From the NCBI GenBank assembly GCA_900618795.1, contig UYJD01000007.1, positions 108,574-172,573 of the forward strand: a stretch of DNA of 64,000 nt. Reading direction: 5' to 3'. This document shows positions 54,301 to 64,000 of the stretch, piece by piece. A program made the position numbers and the translations under genes. The stretch comes from Cyanodermella asteris (Eukaryota > Ascomycota > Lecanoromycetes > Ostropales > Stictidaceae). Under the pieces are notes generated by a model. The model did not search any database and had not been told where the DNA came from. It was given only the letters and a program-made list of their open reading frames with translations. Every line of letters starts with the position of its first letter. Position 1 is the first letter of the stretch.

Positions 54301-56997
54301 GGCATTTGGTCGACGGAGTCTGCAAGAGCCCGTGCGGAGCTTCTTGGCATGCAAGACAAACAGTACTCTGGACGAGACTATCGCGAGGTTGTTATTGATG
54401 ACCGTACGTCCACTCCACTGAACCAGTTTCATTCAATCGTCGAGTTGCTCCAGTGGCGAGTAGCCAGGCAAGCAGAAGAACTTGCATACTGCACAATTGA
54501 TGGACGCGGTCGAGAGGGCAAGGGCGTCAATTGGAAGAAATTCGATCAGAAGGTTGCAGCGGTTGCCTTCTATCTCCAGAACAAGGTCAAGCTCAAGGCA
54601 AACGACCATGCGGTACTGATGTATACACACTCTGAAGATTTTGTCTACGCGGTCCACGCCTGCTTCTGCCTCGGTATCGTCTGTATCCCGATGGCACCCC
54701 TCGATGCGAATCGCCTCAACGAGGATGCACCCGCGTTCCTTCACCTCACATCTGATTACCGTGTCAAAGCGGTCCTCGTCAACGGCGATGTCGATTCCTT
54801 GCTGAAGCAGAAGCCTGTTACGCAACACATGAAGCAATCAGCGCAGGTGCTCAAGGTGACTATTCCGAACATATACAATACTACCAATCCCAAGAAGCAA
54901 GCGCATGGATGCCGTGATCTAGGCTTCACAGTCAAGCCTGCTTGGGTGCAGCCCGGATTTCCTGTCCTCATCTGGACGTACTGGACCCCTGACCAACGAC
55001 GCATTGCTGTTCAATTAGGCCATGACACGATTATGGGAATGTGCAAGGTCCAGAAAGAGACTTGTCAGATGACTTCTTCCAGGCCAGTTGTCGGCTGCGT
55101 GCGAAGTACAAACAGTCTTGGCTTTATCCATTCCTGTCTCATGGGCATCTTTGTTGGCGCATCAACCTACATGGTGTCGCCGGTAGACTTTGCGAGAGAC
55201 CCGAGCATTCTCTTCACAGCACTCAGCAGGTACAAGGTGAAGGACACGTATGCGACTGCGCAAATGCTGAACCATGCCATGGCAACAATGCCAGCGAAGG
55301 GGTTTCAACTTCATGAGCTCAAGAACATGATGATCTCCACTGAAGGCAGGCCCACCGCTGACGTCTTCAACAAGGTCAGAATGCACTTCGCTCAATCGGG
55401 TCTTGACAGGACCTCCATCAACACCATCTACAGCCACCAGCTCAACCCGATGATTGCTAGCAGAAGCTATATGTGTGTTGAGCCGATTGAGTTGCACCTT
55501 GACCCCAAAGCATTAAGACGTGGACTTGTGTATCCCGTAGATCCTGACAGCGAGCCCAACGCATTACTTCTCCAGGACTCTGGCATGGTACCAGTCAATA
55601 CACAAATTGCCATAGTGAACCCCGAATCGAACATGCTTTGCCACATTGGCGAATATGGTGAGATCTGGGTAGAGAGCGAAGCTTGTGTGCGTTCTTTCTA
55701 TGGCTCGAAAGACCCTTTCGACGCTGAGAGGTTCGTGGGACGCACAGTGGATGGAGACCCCAGCGTGACTTACATCCGTACCGGCGATCTGGGTTTTCTG
55801 CACACCGTCGTTCGGCCCATTGGACCCAACGGCCAGGCAGTTGAGATGCAAGTATTGTTTGTCCTAGGCAACATCGGGGAAACGTTCGAGATTAATGGTC
55901 TGAGCCACTTTCCCATGGACATTGAGAAAAGCGTTGAGACCTGCCATCGGAACATCATGCTCGGCGGCTGGTGAGTAATTAGTGCCTGCTCGTCGTTGAT
56001 AATTCTGCTAACACTTTACAGCGCTGTCTTCCAAGCAGGAGGGATGGTGGTAGTGCTCGTCGAAGTCGTTCGCAAGGCCTACCTCGCTAGTATTGTCCCT
56101 GTCATCGTCAATGCCATTTTGAATGAGCACCAGCTCGTTGTCGACATTGTCGCCTTCGTGGCCAAAGGTGACTTTCCACGCTCTCGTCTCGGTGAAAAGC
56201 AGCGTGGAAAGATCTTGGCCAGCTGGGTGACACGAAAGCTTCGGACCATAGCGCAATTCTCTATTCGGGATCCGGACGCCTCGGACAGTGCCAGTACAAA
56301 CGTTCCAGAAACCGGCAGGCCGACGAGCATCAGAGGCTCAAGTATACGAGAGAGCGTCATTCAACCACAATATGCAAATGGAGGTGCCAGCATACAGCAG
56401 CAGCCTATTTACGAGGCGGGCGATGTTCAGGCCATAGACATGCAAGGCGCCGGCAATGGTCATGATGTGGTCCTACCCGAAGGCGTGGCAGAAATGCCTG
56501 GGAGCGGACCGTATGAGAGCAGTATTACAGCGAGCCCGCCGTACGAGAACCCACCCCACAGGGGCCACGGCCAGGATCAGGAAACAACACCTACAGCTGA
56601 CCAAGGCTTCGTCCTACCGCAGCCAGAATTCGGTGGCAATGACTACTTCGGTCAGCCCGACAGCAGCCTGCATGATCCGGAAGCGACTCCACAGCCCAGT
56701 GCTGCACAGCATTTCGAATACGATTCAAGGGCGGCACCTGAAGTCATTGTTGGTGGAGAGTTGGAAATCGGTCAAGCTCTCAGTGGCAACAGCACTGGAT
56801 CCCAGCAAGACTGGTATCCGAATCAAGGCCAGAGAGGCGGTCGAAATAGCTACATGCCGTACAGACCGGGCGGCGGAGCTAAGAACCAGGTGGCTCGTGT
56901 CATGGATGGCCAGGGAATGAGCCATCAGCAAGCAGACGACAGCTTACAGCAAGAGTGGCCTCAAGAAGCTATGAGACATCTGAGCATGCAGCGATAG
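51352..56997 (+). CDS. CPS1 / DIP2-type protein with DMAP1-binding and two AMP-binding domains
   Basis: Exons 51352..55970 and 56022..56997 (51-nt intron), 1,864 aa. Residues 1-45 (LRQRLQELDEELAEGEITTK, then GYQKRRTLL) are a DMAP1-binding domain. A disordered linker follows to ~250, then two adenylate-forming domains, about 250-1000 and 1030-1610, and a Gln/Gly-rich tail. The same order occurs in animal DIP2, yeast Cmr2 and Cochliobolus CPS1. The usual Ser/Thr/Gly-rich ATP loop is changed in both domains: EFSTAPTGDLRGVVMSHRT near residue 431 and IWTYWTPDQRRIAVQLGHD near 1205; the second retains little of it. DIP2 proteins have been linked to diacylglycerol metabolism. Enzyme activity here is uncertain. 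Confidence 0.9.
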
Positions 56998-58078
56998 TAT
57001 TGGCAGGGAAGCTTGTATCGTTGCAATGAACGGCCTTTTATCGGATGAGGAGGCACGACATCAGTTTTGGCAGCGGTAATGTCTCATGACGCTTTACGGT
57101 TAATGCCCGCCTTCGAGAAGCCCAGCCCAGAGTCTTGATCATTCTGTCATGCGGCCAGGCCAGGGGAGAACCAAAGGCGTCACTTGGCTTGTGATAATGA
57201 GAACGCGTTGGACATTGACACATCGCGCTTAATACGAATCAAGTAAACTAAATAATATCAAAAGCACGAGACCACGTGCAGTAATTCAAGTACATGAGCG
57301 TCTGCACAGCCGATGATACCGCTATAAACAATGACACATAACTTTGGCGACTCAGACCGACAGCCAGAGGACCTGATCAATGCTCCAGTTGTGCTGCCGT
57401 CCCGGCACGTTCGAGCTGAGCGGAGAAAGACGTGACAACACGTTTTCAAAGTCGGAGTCTGAGCATTCTCGGCACGAAGCACATCTGCCTGTTTCGAGCG
57501 GGTGCCACTGAAACCCTGATTCAAGTCAGCTTGCTGTTGCGACGTGGCAGAAGGTCGGAATTGCGAGAGGGAGAAGCCAATCAGGAAAATTAAAAGAAAA
57601 TTATCCGCACGAGATTCTCAGAACAGGTCTGTGATATGTTTTCTTGTAGTCTCATCATTAAAACGGGAGGAAATATGATGGCACTTACAATGGTGTTGTG
57701 TGCTACTGCCTTACCCGAAGCCTGGTCGGTCGGAGGCTTGGACGAAGCAGCAGTGTCGCGTTGTTTGAAGGTCAAATGTAAGGTAGCAAAGAATTTGCGA
57801 GCTGCACTCCAGATTTTGAATTAGGTCGGGCGGCATTAGCTCGGCGATAAAGTCGAGGCGCTTTGCGGCTCTGCGGACCGGCGAGCTCATGCCAAGCTGG
57901 CATCATTGGCATTTGTTTCGTGAGCTCCAGCGCCGTTGCTGGCTACAAAGGAACCACAAAACGTCTCACTGCCCTACATCGCTTTTCTTCTTTCTTCCCT
58001 CTCATACAGCATATACGCGATCATGACCTCCTGAATGACCCTACTTTAAACCGAGTCTGCACTACCCAAAACTTCAAG
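56998..58078. other. Intergenic region upstream of LHS1
   Basis: About 1.1 kb. CACGTG lies at about 57273-57278. I found no convincing unfolded-protein-response element by eye. The LHS1 frame is open upstream to 57863, but the signal peptide fixes the start at 58079. Confidence 0.45.
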
Positions 58079-60994
58079 ATGCAGCTTTCGTGGGCGCGGA
58101 GCTCCTCTCCGCTGTCCCTCTTCACCTTCTTCTTTCTCTTCTTCACAACTGCTTCCGCCGCGGTCATTGGAATAGATCTCGGGACCGAGTATATTAAAGC
58201 GGTGCTCGTCAAGCCTGGTATTCCACTCGATATTGTTCTTACAAAAGACTCGAGACGAAAAGAGGCAGCGGCTATTGCGTTCAAGCCCGTCAAGACCAAG
58301 TCGTCTTTCGACAACAATGTCCTACCAGAGCGGAACTACGGTGCCGACGCCGTCGCTCTATCAGCGCGTTTCCCCGGCGATACTTTCCAGAACCTCAAAT
58401 CCCTACTCGCCGTTCCATTCGACAGCGACACCGTCGCTGCTTTTCAGCGAAGATACCCGGGAGTACAGCTGGTGAAGGAGGAAGACACTGGAAAGGTTTC
58501 GCTGAGAAGCGCTACTTTCGAGGATGGCGAAACCCCTTTCCTCGTTGAAGAGCTTCTGGCCATGGAACTTCAGAATGTGGCTACGAACGCCGAGATCATG
58601 GCGAAGCAGAAGGTGAAGGACGCGGTCATAACGGTCCCGGCTTTCTGGACCGTCACCGAGAAGGATGCGCTTCGGCGGAGCGCCGAATTGGCTGGTCTGA
58701 ACATCATAGCTTTGACAACGGACGGGCTCGCCGTCGGATTGAACTACGCCATGACAAGAACTTTCCCTACCATTAACGAGCCAGGCAAGAACAACAAGCC
58801 CGAATACCACATTGTCTACGACATGGGTGCTGGCGGAACAACGGCAACGGTATTAAAGATGCAGGGGCGCACGGTGAAAGATGTCGGACGCTACAACAAA
58901 ACTATCCAAGAGGTGCAGGTTGCAGGCGTTGGTTGGGATCAGACTCTGGGTGGTGATGCCATGAACACTCTCATCTTGGATGACATGATCGACCAGCTCG
59001 CCGAGAGTCCGAAGATCAAGGCTCTCGGAGCCACGCGCGACCAGATTGCCAAGGACGGCCGAACCATTAGCAAGCTTTGGAAAGAGAGTGAAAGGATGAG
59101 ACAGGTGTTGAGTGCCAATATCGAGACCCAAGCCAGCTTCGAGGGCCTGTACCACGAGGATGTCAGCTTCAAGTACAAGTTGAAACGAACCGACTTTGAA
59201 AGGAAAGTTGAAGACCTTATCAAGTGTGTTAAAGGTCCGGTTGACCAAGCTATGCACGCCGCGCGTCTCGAGTTTAGCGACATCGAAAGCATCATCGTTC
59301 ATGGTGGCGCACAGCGCACACCATTCGTTCAAAAGGAGCTTGAGCAGGTCATTGGCAAGGCCGACAAAGTCCGTAACAACGTCAACTCTGACGAGGCAGC
59401 GGCGTTTGGAGCCGCTTTCCTGGCTGCCTCTCGCAGCTCCAGCTTCAGAGTCAAGGAGATTCGCCCCGCCGAAGCCGGTGTCCATGACGTTTGGGTTTCT
59501 TGGAGCCAGGACGGAAAGGAAAAAAAACAAAAGCTTTTCACTGAGAGCAGCGTTGCTGGCAACGTCAAGCAGATTCCCTTCAAGCCTTCCACTGAGGAGC
59601 TCTCTTTCGACATCTTTCAGCAAGTTCTGGATGGTGACAATATGCGCAATATTCCCGTCTGGAATGTCAAATCAACCAACATGAGCAAAGCTGTTTCTGA
59701 GCTGACCGAAAAGCATGGATGCGCCCTGGCCGATATCAAAACCCACTTTGATCTGTGGCTGGACCCATCTGACAACATCCCTGATGTTGCCAAAGCGACC
59801 GTCAGCTGTGAGGTTATAGACGACAAGAAAGGTGGCATTGTCGATGGAATCAAGGATTTCTTTGGTGGTAAAAAAGAAAGTCAACAGGTTTTGAGCGATG
59901 ACGAAGAGGCGGCGAGCGTCTCGACTGAGTCCGGCTCATCTTCATCTGTTTCATCTGAGGCGGCATCCGCAAGCGGCGATTCCAAGGAGTCCAAGGAACC
60001 GAAAAAGAAGACGGCAGTCGTATACGTCGGTTTCTTGACGGACTCAGTCGCACGCAAGCAAATGTCGCATATGGAGGTGATGCGTGTCAGCGATCGTCTT
60101 TCGACCTTCAAAAAGTCCGATGTAAGCCGTGAACAGCGAGCTGAAGCACTCAACAAACTGGAGGCTTACACCTACAAGGTTCGTGACCTCGTCGAAAACG
60201 ATGCATTTGTCGCGGTATCCACCGAAGCACAGCGGAAAGCGATCACGGACTTGGCCAGCGCCGCAGGCGAGTGGATCTACGGTGACGGCTCCGAGGCTGT
60301 GAAGGCCGAGTTTGATAAGCGTCTCAAGGAGTTGAAGGATCTGGTCGCACCAATTGAGAAGAGGCGAACTGAATCCGCTAGCCGACCCGAGAACATTGGG
60401 CTACTGGAGAAGACATTCGACAACACCAAATCTCTTCTCGACACTCTCAAGGCTTCGGCTGAACAAGGCATCAAGGACGCAGCCGAAGCTGCCAAGTCAA
60501 CCGCATCGTCAGTTGCATCAGCAGCATCCTCGGCTGTCGTCGGTGAAGATGACTTCGCGGATCTCGAGGACGAAGAACCAGAAGCCTCAAGCTCATCCAC
60601 AACGTCCCAGAAGTCGATACCGACATTCGTCTTCAAGCCCGAAGACTTTGACAGCGCCTACGAAAAGCTGGAGAAAGCGCAGGCATGGCTGAAAGAGAAG
60701 ATCGCTGCGCAAGCCGAGCTTTCGCCGTCCGACGAGCCCGCTCTCCTCATCAAGGATCTGAAGGACAAGGCTCAGGAGCTGAGCAAGATGACAACAGACT
60801 TGATCCAGAAGCAGCTCAAAGCCGCCACAGGTGGTGACAAGGCGAAGAGCAAGAGCAGCACCAAGTCTAAAAGCAAGACCAAGACACCCAAGGTCAAGAA
60901 GGTGACCTTAAGTGACGGAGAGTCGACTACGGTGAATGAAAAGAGCTCTGCAACGACAGAACCTTCGAGCAAGGAGACGCACGATGAGCTGTAG
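58079..60994 (+). CDS. LHS1: ER lumenal Hsp70-related chaperone LHS1 (GRP170/HYOU1 family)
   Basis: Single exon, 971 aa. Signal peptide: residues 1-28 (LSLFTFFFLFFTTASAA). The nucleotide-binding domain covers ~30-420, with phosphate loops IGIDLGTEYIKAVLV and VYDMGAGGTTATVLKM and the adenosine motif IVHGGAQRTPFVQ. A beta domain, an acidic and Ser-rich insertion (~620-645) and a long helical C-terminal domain follow, as expected for the large Hsp110/Grp170 branch. It ends in HDEL, the ER retention signal. Lhs1 is a nucleotide exchange factor and partner of Kar2/BiP in protein import and folding. I start at the ATG at 58079 because it begins the signal peptide. Confidence 0.96.
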   Translation: MQLSWARSSSPLSLFTFFFLFFTTASAAVIGIDLGTEYIKAVLVKPGIPLDIVLTKDSRRKEAAAIAFKPVKTKSSFDNNVLPERNYGADAVALSARFPGDTFQNLKSLLAVPFDSDTVAAFQRRYPGVQLVKEEDTGKVSLRSATFEDGETPFLVEELLAMELQNVATNAEIMAKQKVKDAVITVPAFWTVTEKDALRRSAELAGLNIIALTTDGLAVGLNYAMTRTFPTINEPGKNNKPEYHIVYDMGAGGTTATVLKMQGRTVKDVGRYNKTIQEVQVAGVGWDQTLGGDAMNTLILDDMIDQLAESPKIKALGATRDQIAKDGRTISKLWKESERMRQVLSANIETQASFEGLYHEDVSFKYKLKRTDFERKVEDLIKCVKGPVDQAMHAARLEFSDIESIIVHGGAQRTPFVQKELEQVIGKADKVRNNVNSDEAAAFGAAFLAASRSSSFRVKEIRPAEAGVHDVWVSWSQDGKEKKQKLFTESSVAGNVKQIPFKPSTEELSFDIFQQVLDGDNMRNIPVWNVKSTNMSKAVSELTEKHGCALADIKTHFDLWLDPSDNIPDVAKATVSCEVIDDKKGGIVDGIKDFFGGKKESQQVLSDDEEAASVSTESGSSSSVSSEAASASGDSKESKEPKKKTAVVYVGFLTDSVARKQMSHMEVMRVSDRLSTFKKSDVSREQRAEALNKLEAYTYKVRDLVENDAFVAVSTEAQRKAITDLASAAGEWIYGDGSEAVKAEFDKRLKELKDLVAPIEKRRTESASRPENIGLLEKTFDNTKSLLDTLKASAEQGIKDAAEAAKSTASSVASAASSAVVGEDDFADLEDEEPEASSSSTTSQKSIPTFVFKPEDFDSAYEKLEKAQAWLKEKIAAQAELSPSDEPALLIKDLKDKAQELSKMTTDLIQKQLKAATGGDKAKSKSSTKSKSKTKTPKVKKVTLSDGESTTVNEKSSATTEPSSKETHDEL

Positions 60995-61828
60995 ACATAG
61001 AGATTGTTTGGGATAGTTTCAGCATTTTCTGCGGCGTTGATTCCAAATGAAGCAAATGAGAGAATTCGAGAATTCGACACTGCCGTCGTCATTATTGCCT
61101 TGCCTGCGAATAATTTGAATGATAGATTGTGTTGCCTTGTCAAGCTGCGCCAAAGATGCGCCAAAGGTCATTTGAATTCCTGCCTGCGTTGAGTGAGGCA
61201 AACTGACCGATCAGTGGGCAGGGCTCAGCGGAGTGGTGGACGAGCTTCGCCGATGACGTTGCCCGCCATTCTCCAAGAGTATTGTGACACTGTGCTCTTT
61301 CTCCTCTCCATCATTACCTAGATTGGACATGGCTGCAAGTGCCGAACGGCTCTGACGAGCACAGCCCCTTTCGATATCGAGCAAGGCTGGACAGTTTCAT
61401 GGTTTGTTCCACCTCACAGCCTTGCCTGCATGCACTGCAACCATCTGGTGATGGAATAATCTGCACCCACATGTTTTGGGCTTTTCCTTTTCGGACGAAC
61501 ATCGATCGCTTTGCTGTCCTCTTTCCCGTTGGGTTACATTCCACCTCCCAATGAACGTCTCAGCCTCACAGGCTCAGCACAGATGCGGCGTATTTGCTTT
61601 TCGCGCATAAGAAATGAGAGCATGTTCGTCAAAGCTGCGACACTAATGCTTTGGAATCGTCACGATCGGCAGGACTTTGGCAGCTACCTGCCCACCATCA
61701 CGAAAGCCAAGTACAGGATGATCCTCTCAACTTATCGGGCCTGGCTGATCTACACGCTTCACTTTTCTCTTTTCGTGACGGAATAACTGTCTCTGCTTCG
61801 GTCTTTTTCATATCCCTACTCCCTGAAT
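60995..61828. other. Intergenic region
   Basis: About 0.8 kb between LHS1 and the receptor-like gene, both on the plus strand. Only short open frames; no repeat or RNA gene. Confidence 0.45.
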
Positions 61829-63185
61829 ATGTCTTTCAACACGTCTTCATCCTCTTCGAATGATTCGTCACCGTTGGGCTCGTATAGCTCACCTTCTTCA
61901 AGTAGCTCATCTGACACGTATAAGAGCAGTCCCGAGTATCAGTACTTCATTCGCCTGGAAATTGCCGAAACAAATGGCTGGCACTTACCTTTACTGTGCG
62001 CGCTCCCAATTCTAGCAATCGCGCGCTGGGCTATCCGACTGCAAGCCTACAAAAGAATATATGAGGATGACGTCGCGCTCGCAGTCGCACTGGTATGCGG
62101 CATCTCCTACGGGAGTATCAAGTACCGCGAGGAAATGAGCAGTATCAACAACAACACTTCAATCGACCAAGCAGCAATTGAGAGAGCGGATAAAGTGGTA
62201 CAATGTGTTTTGTTCGTCGGGTATGCGGCCGTCAAGTTTTCCTTCCTGTTCCTATATAAGCATTTATTCTGGGTTTCGAGACCGTTCCGGAGATTTTGGT
62301 GGTTCCTTTTTGCGTGGTTGAGTCTGTCGATGGTGGCCATCATAGGTAAGCTCTGTAGCTTACGAGATGTGCAAAAAAGAGACATGCCGACTGACAGACA
62401 ATACAGGACTCTCGCTTTCAAATTACGGGACGCCTACGAGGGAATACTACAACGGCCATCTCTACCCAGAGGGCTCCGTTGCGGGAATCGGTGTCGGCAA
62501 TCCAGCGATCTGTATCTATATCGACGTTGCGGTCTCGTTAGCGGGTAAGTTCCGATGATTGACGACGTTGGTCGACGCCCCGAGTGATGCCGGATCGAGA
62601 CTGACCTCGCCAGTGTTCGGGGTGCCGTTGTGGTATTTCCCGAGTCTGCACTTACGACATAATGTCAACTGGTGGATCTCCTTCACATATGGTATTGGAA
62701 CAGTGGGTTGGGCCTTCGCAGTAATTGGCGCTGTGTTTGGTGATGGCGAGTTCGTCGTATCGCAATACAGTTCATGGAGCTTGTACTGGGAGGTCATGGC
62801 TGCTTCCTTCGTTGGATTCACCCCATTGATTCTTCCTGCACAGCGACAGCTTCTCTGGCCGTGGTCCAAGATATCGAAGAAAGCTAAGGATGTCGAGCGG
62901 TCCGACGACTCTAGCGAATCTACGTCGACTCACGAGATTTCGAAACCGAAACGAAAGTTACCTTTCGGCAGTATGGTGGCTCTGATACACCGAGGCTCAG
63001 GTGGAACGCATCGGAGCTCGACGGCGAGTGATAGCAGTTCCGAGAGTATCGAAATGGCGGACTTTAGATCGCCGTTGCAGGATGTCAGGCAACAGAAGGT
63101 GTTGCAGTATTCGCATGCACAGGGAAGGGGCCTCGACATGAACCTACGAATCAAAGGCTACCACATCGTGACCTCCGATGACTGA
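61829..63185 (+). CDS. PTH11-like / rhodopsin-domain integral membrane protein
   Basis: Exons 61829..62345, 62407..62544 and 62614..63185 give 408 aa (introns 61 and 69 nt, GT-AG). A Ser-rich N-terminal tail of ~50 residues precedes about seven hydrophobic spans (LPLLCALPILAIARWAIRLQ; EDDVALAVALVCGISYG; VQCVLFVGYAAVKFSFLFLY; FWWFLFAWLSLSMVAIIGLS; AICIYIDVAVSLAVFGVPLW; WWISFTYGIGTVGWAFAVIG; WSLYWEVMAASFVGFTPLIL), followed by a charged, Ser-rich cytosolic tail. This matches the fungal rhodopsin-domain family that includes receptor-like proteins. No CFEM domain is attached. The ligand and G-protein coupling are unknown. Confidence 0.78.
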
Positions 63186-64000
63186 ACTCAACTCTATGCC
63201 GTCGAGTATCGACTTTTGGATTGGCCCAAAAGATCTCCCTGCATAAGATGTGCGGCACGACAGACACGTGTCCGACTGGTGGGCACACCTACCCATCGAG
63301 GGATTAGTAGCGCTAATTGTCCGAGAAAGATTTGACTGCAGGATGACGCTGACACGCAGCAGTCCTGAAAATGATGTTGGGCTGCAAAATACCGAAGAAT
63401 GTGTGTCCCACTATCTTGCAGGACCTATGTGCTCCGAATTGTCCGTCTCGAAACAGCACCAGAAGAAAGCAGGGTTGTCATTGTGCCTGACATCCCTCTC
63501 GTGAAATGCAGCTGTGCCTAGCGCGACAGTCAACTTGGTCACCGTAGAGATCTGCCACACTCAGCCTGTCAGTCATACCATATGAAGGATGCGGCAAACG
63601 ACCATCGAGTCGGGCGTTTGCTTCTGTAGATGATTCCCAAGAGTTTTGTCAATGCCAGCCTTGTGCGGCTGAACGTGACCCGCTAGGACCAACCCAAGAA
63701 TTATTGATCCCGAATGATCGACTTCAATTGGTTGAACGAAACCCACCCGCGATGAACTCTCTGCATCCTTCTCAAAGTGAGCAAACCCAAATCGCTAGTG
63801 TCGCAGCCTGGAACCGAGACGGACTGCGCCGCACACCCGACTCCCATTCTCGCAGCGACCGTTTGTAATTCTTTACTCGGGAGAATGCCTAGACATGGCG
63901 TCTGGTGCAGAAGTACAACTACCCCTTCCTTGTCTTCTGGAGAGTCCTGCCGCAGGCGTGATTGTCTTCTGATTCCGCGTTTCTACATAACTACCGACCC
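63186..64000. other. Intergenic region to the right edge
   Basis: About 0.8 kb with no recognisable gene. The open frame at 63250-63504 has no motif. An exon of a gene beyond the edge cannot be excluded. Confidence 0.4.

Noticed and set aside
51352-56997. Nonribosomal peptide synthetase
   Set aside because: Two AMP-binding domains but no carrier or condensation domain; the DMAP1-binding start identifies CPS1/DIP2.

Overview
This window is a stretch of nuclear chromosome from a filamentous ascomycete (Pezizomycotina). The evidence is many short GT-AG introns (mostly 48-60 nt), fungal-only families (CFEM, Zn2Cys6 factor, PTH11-like receptor, SEL1-type chitin synthase activator) and fungal housekeeping proteins (SDE2, GET2, CBP4, LHS1 ending in HDEL, CPS1/DIP2). 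Dothideomycetes is my best guess for the class, but the sequence alone does not settle it. I found no CRISPR array, rRNA, tRNA or intact transposon.

Layout. 1-9.4 kb: a truncated gene at the left edge, a protein with LEA-like 11-mer repeats, an M20 carbamoylase, a divergent pair of ribosomal protein eS10 and splicing factor SDE2, GET2, and a secreted protein with two CFEM domains. 9.4-17 kb: mostly gene-free DNA with ribosomal protein eL15 in the middle; the right part holds a 59-bp tandem duplication and a TAGCTA-rich cluster. 17-28 kb: a TmpA-like ferric-reductase-fold membrane protein, a TMEM14 protein divergent from a probable RNR inhibitor (Spd1/Dif1), meiotic cohesin REC8, mitochondrial methylisocitrate lyase and the cytochrome bc1 assembly factor CBP4. 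29-37 kb: an F-box/LRR gene followed by its decayed tandem copy, then a Chs4/Skt5-like chitin synthase activator. 38-46 kb: a 14-TM MFS exporter tail to tail with a Zn2Cys6 factor, a riboflavin-pathway DHBP synthase and a vacuolar Ca2+/H+ exchanger. 47-64 kb: an aldo-keto reductase with a secretory leader, a decayed spherulin-like cupin, a GNAT acetyltransferase, the large CPS1/DIP2 protein, the ER chaperone LHS1 and a PTH11-like membrane protein.

The genes are mostly independent housekeeping loci rather than one pathway. Possible functional pairings are the exporter with its neighbouring regulator, and the RNR inhibitor, whose promoter carries MBF/SBF-like sites. The most unusual features are introns placed at or inside start codons (eS10 ATG split by an intron; TMEM14 first coding exon is only ATG; Ca2+/H+ exchanger first exon is ATGA; eL15 ATG directly follows an acceptor), a GC-AG intron in REC8, and two gene relics. 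I did not find a convincing novel multi-gene system. Exon structures were worked out by hand from splice consensus, reading frame and family conservation, so they need RNA-seq confirmation.
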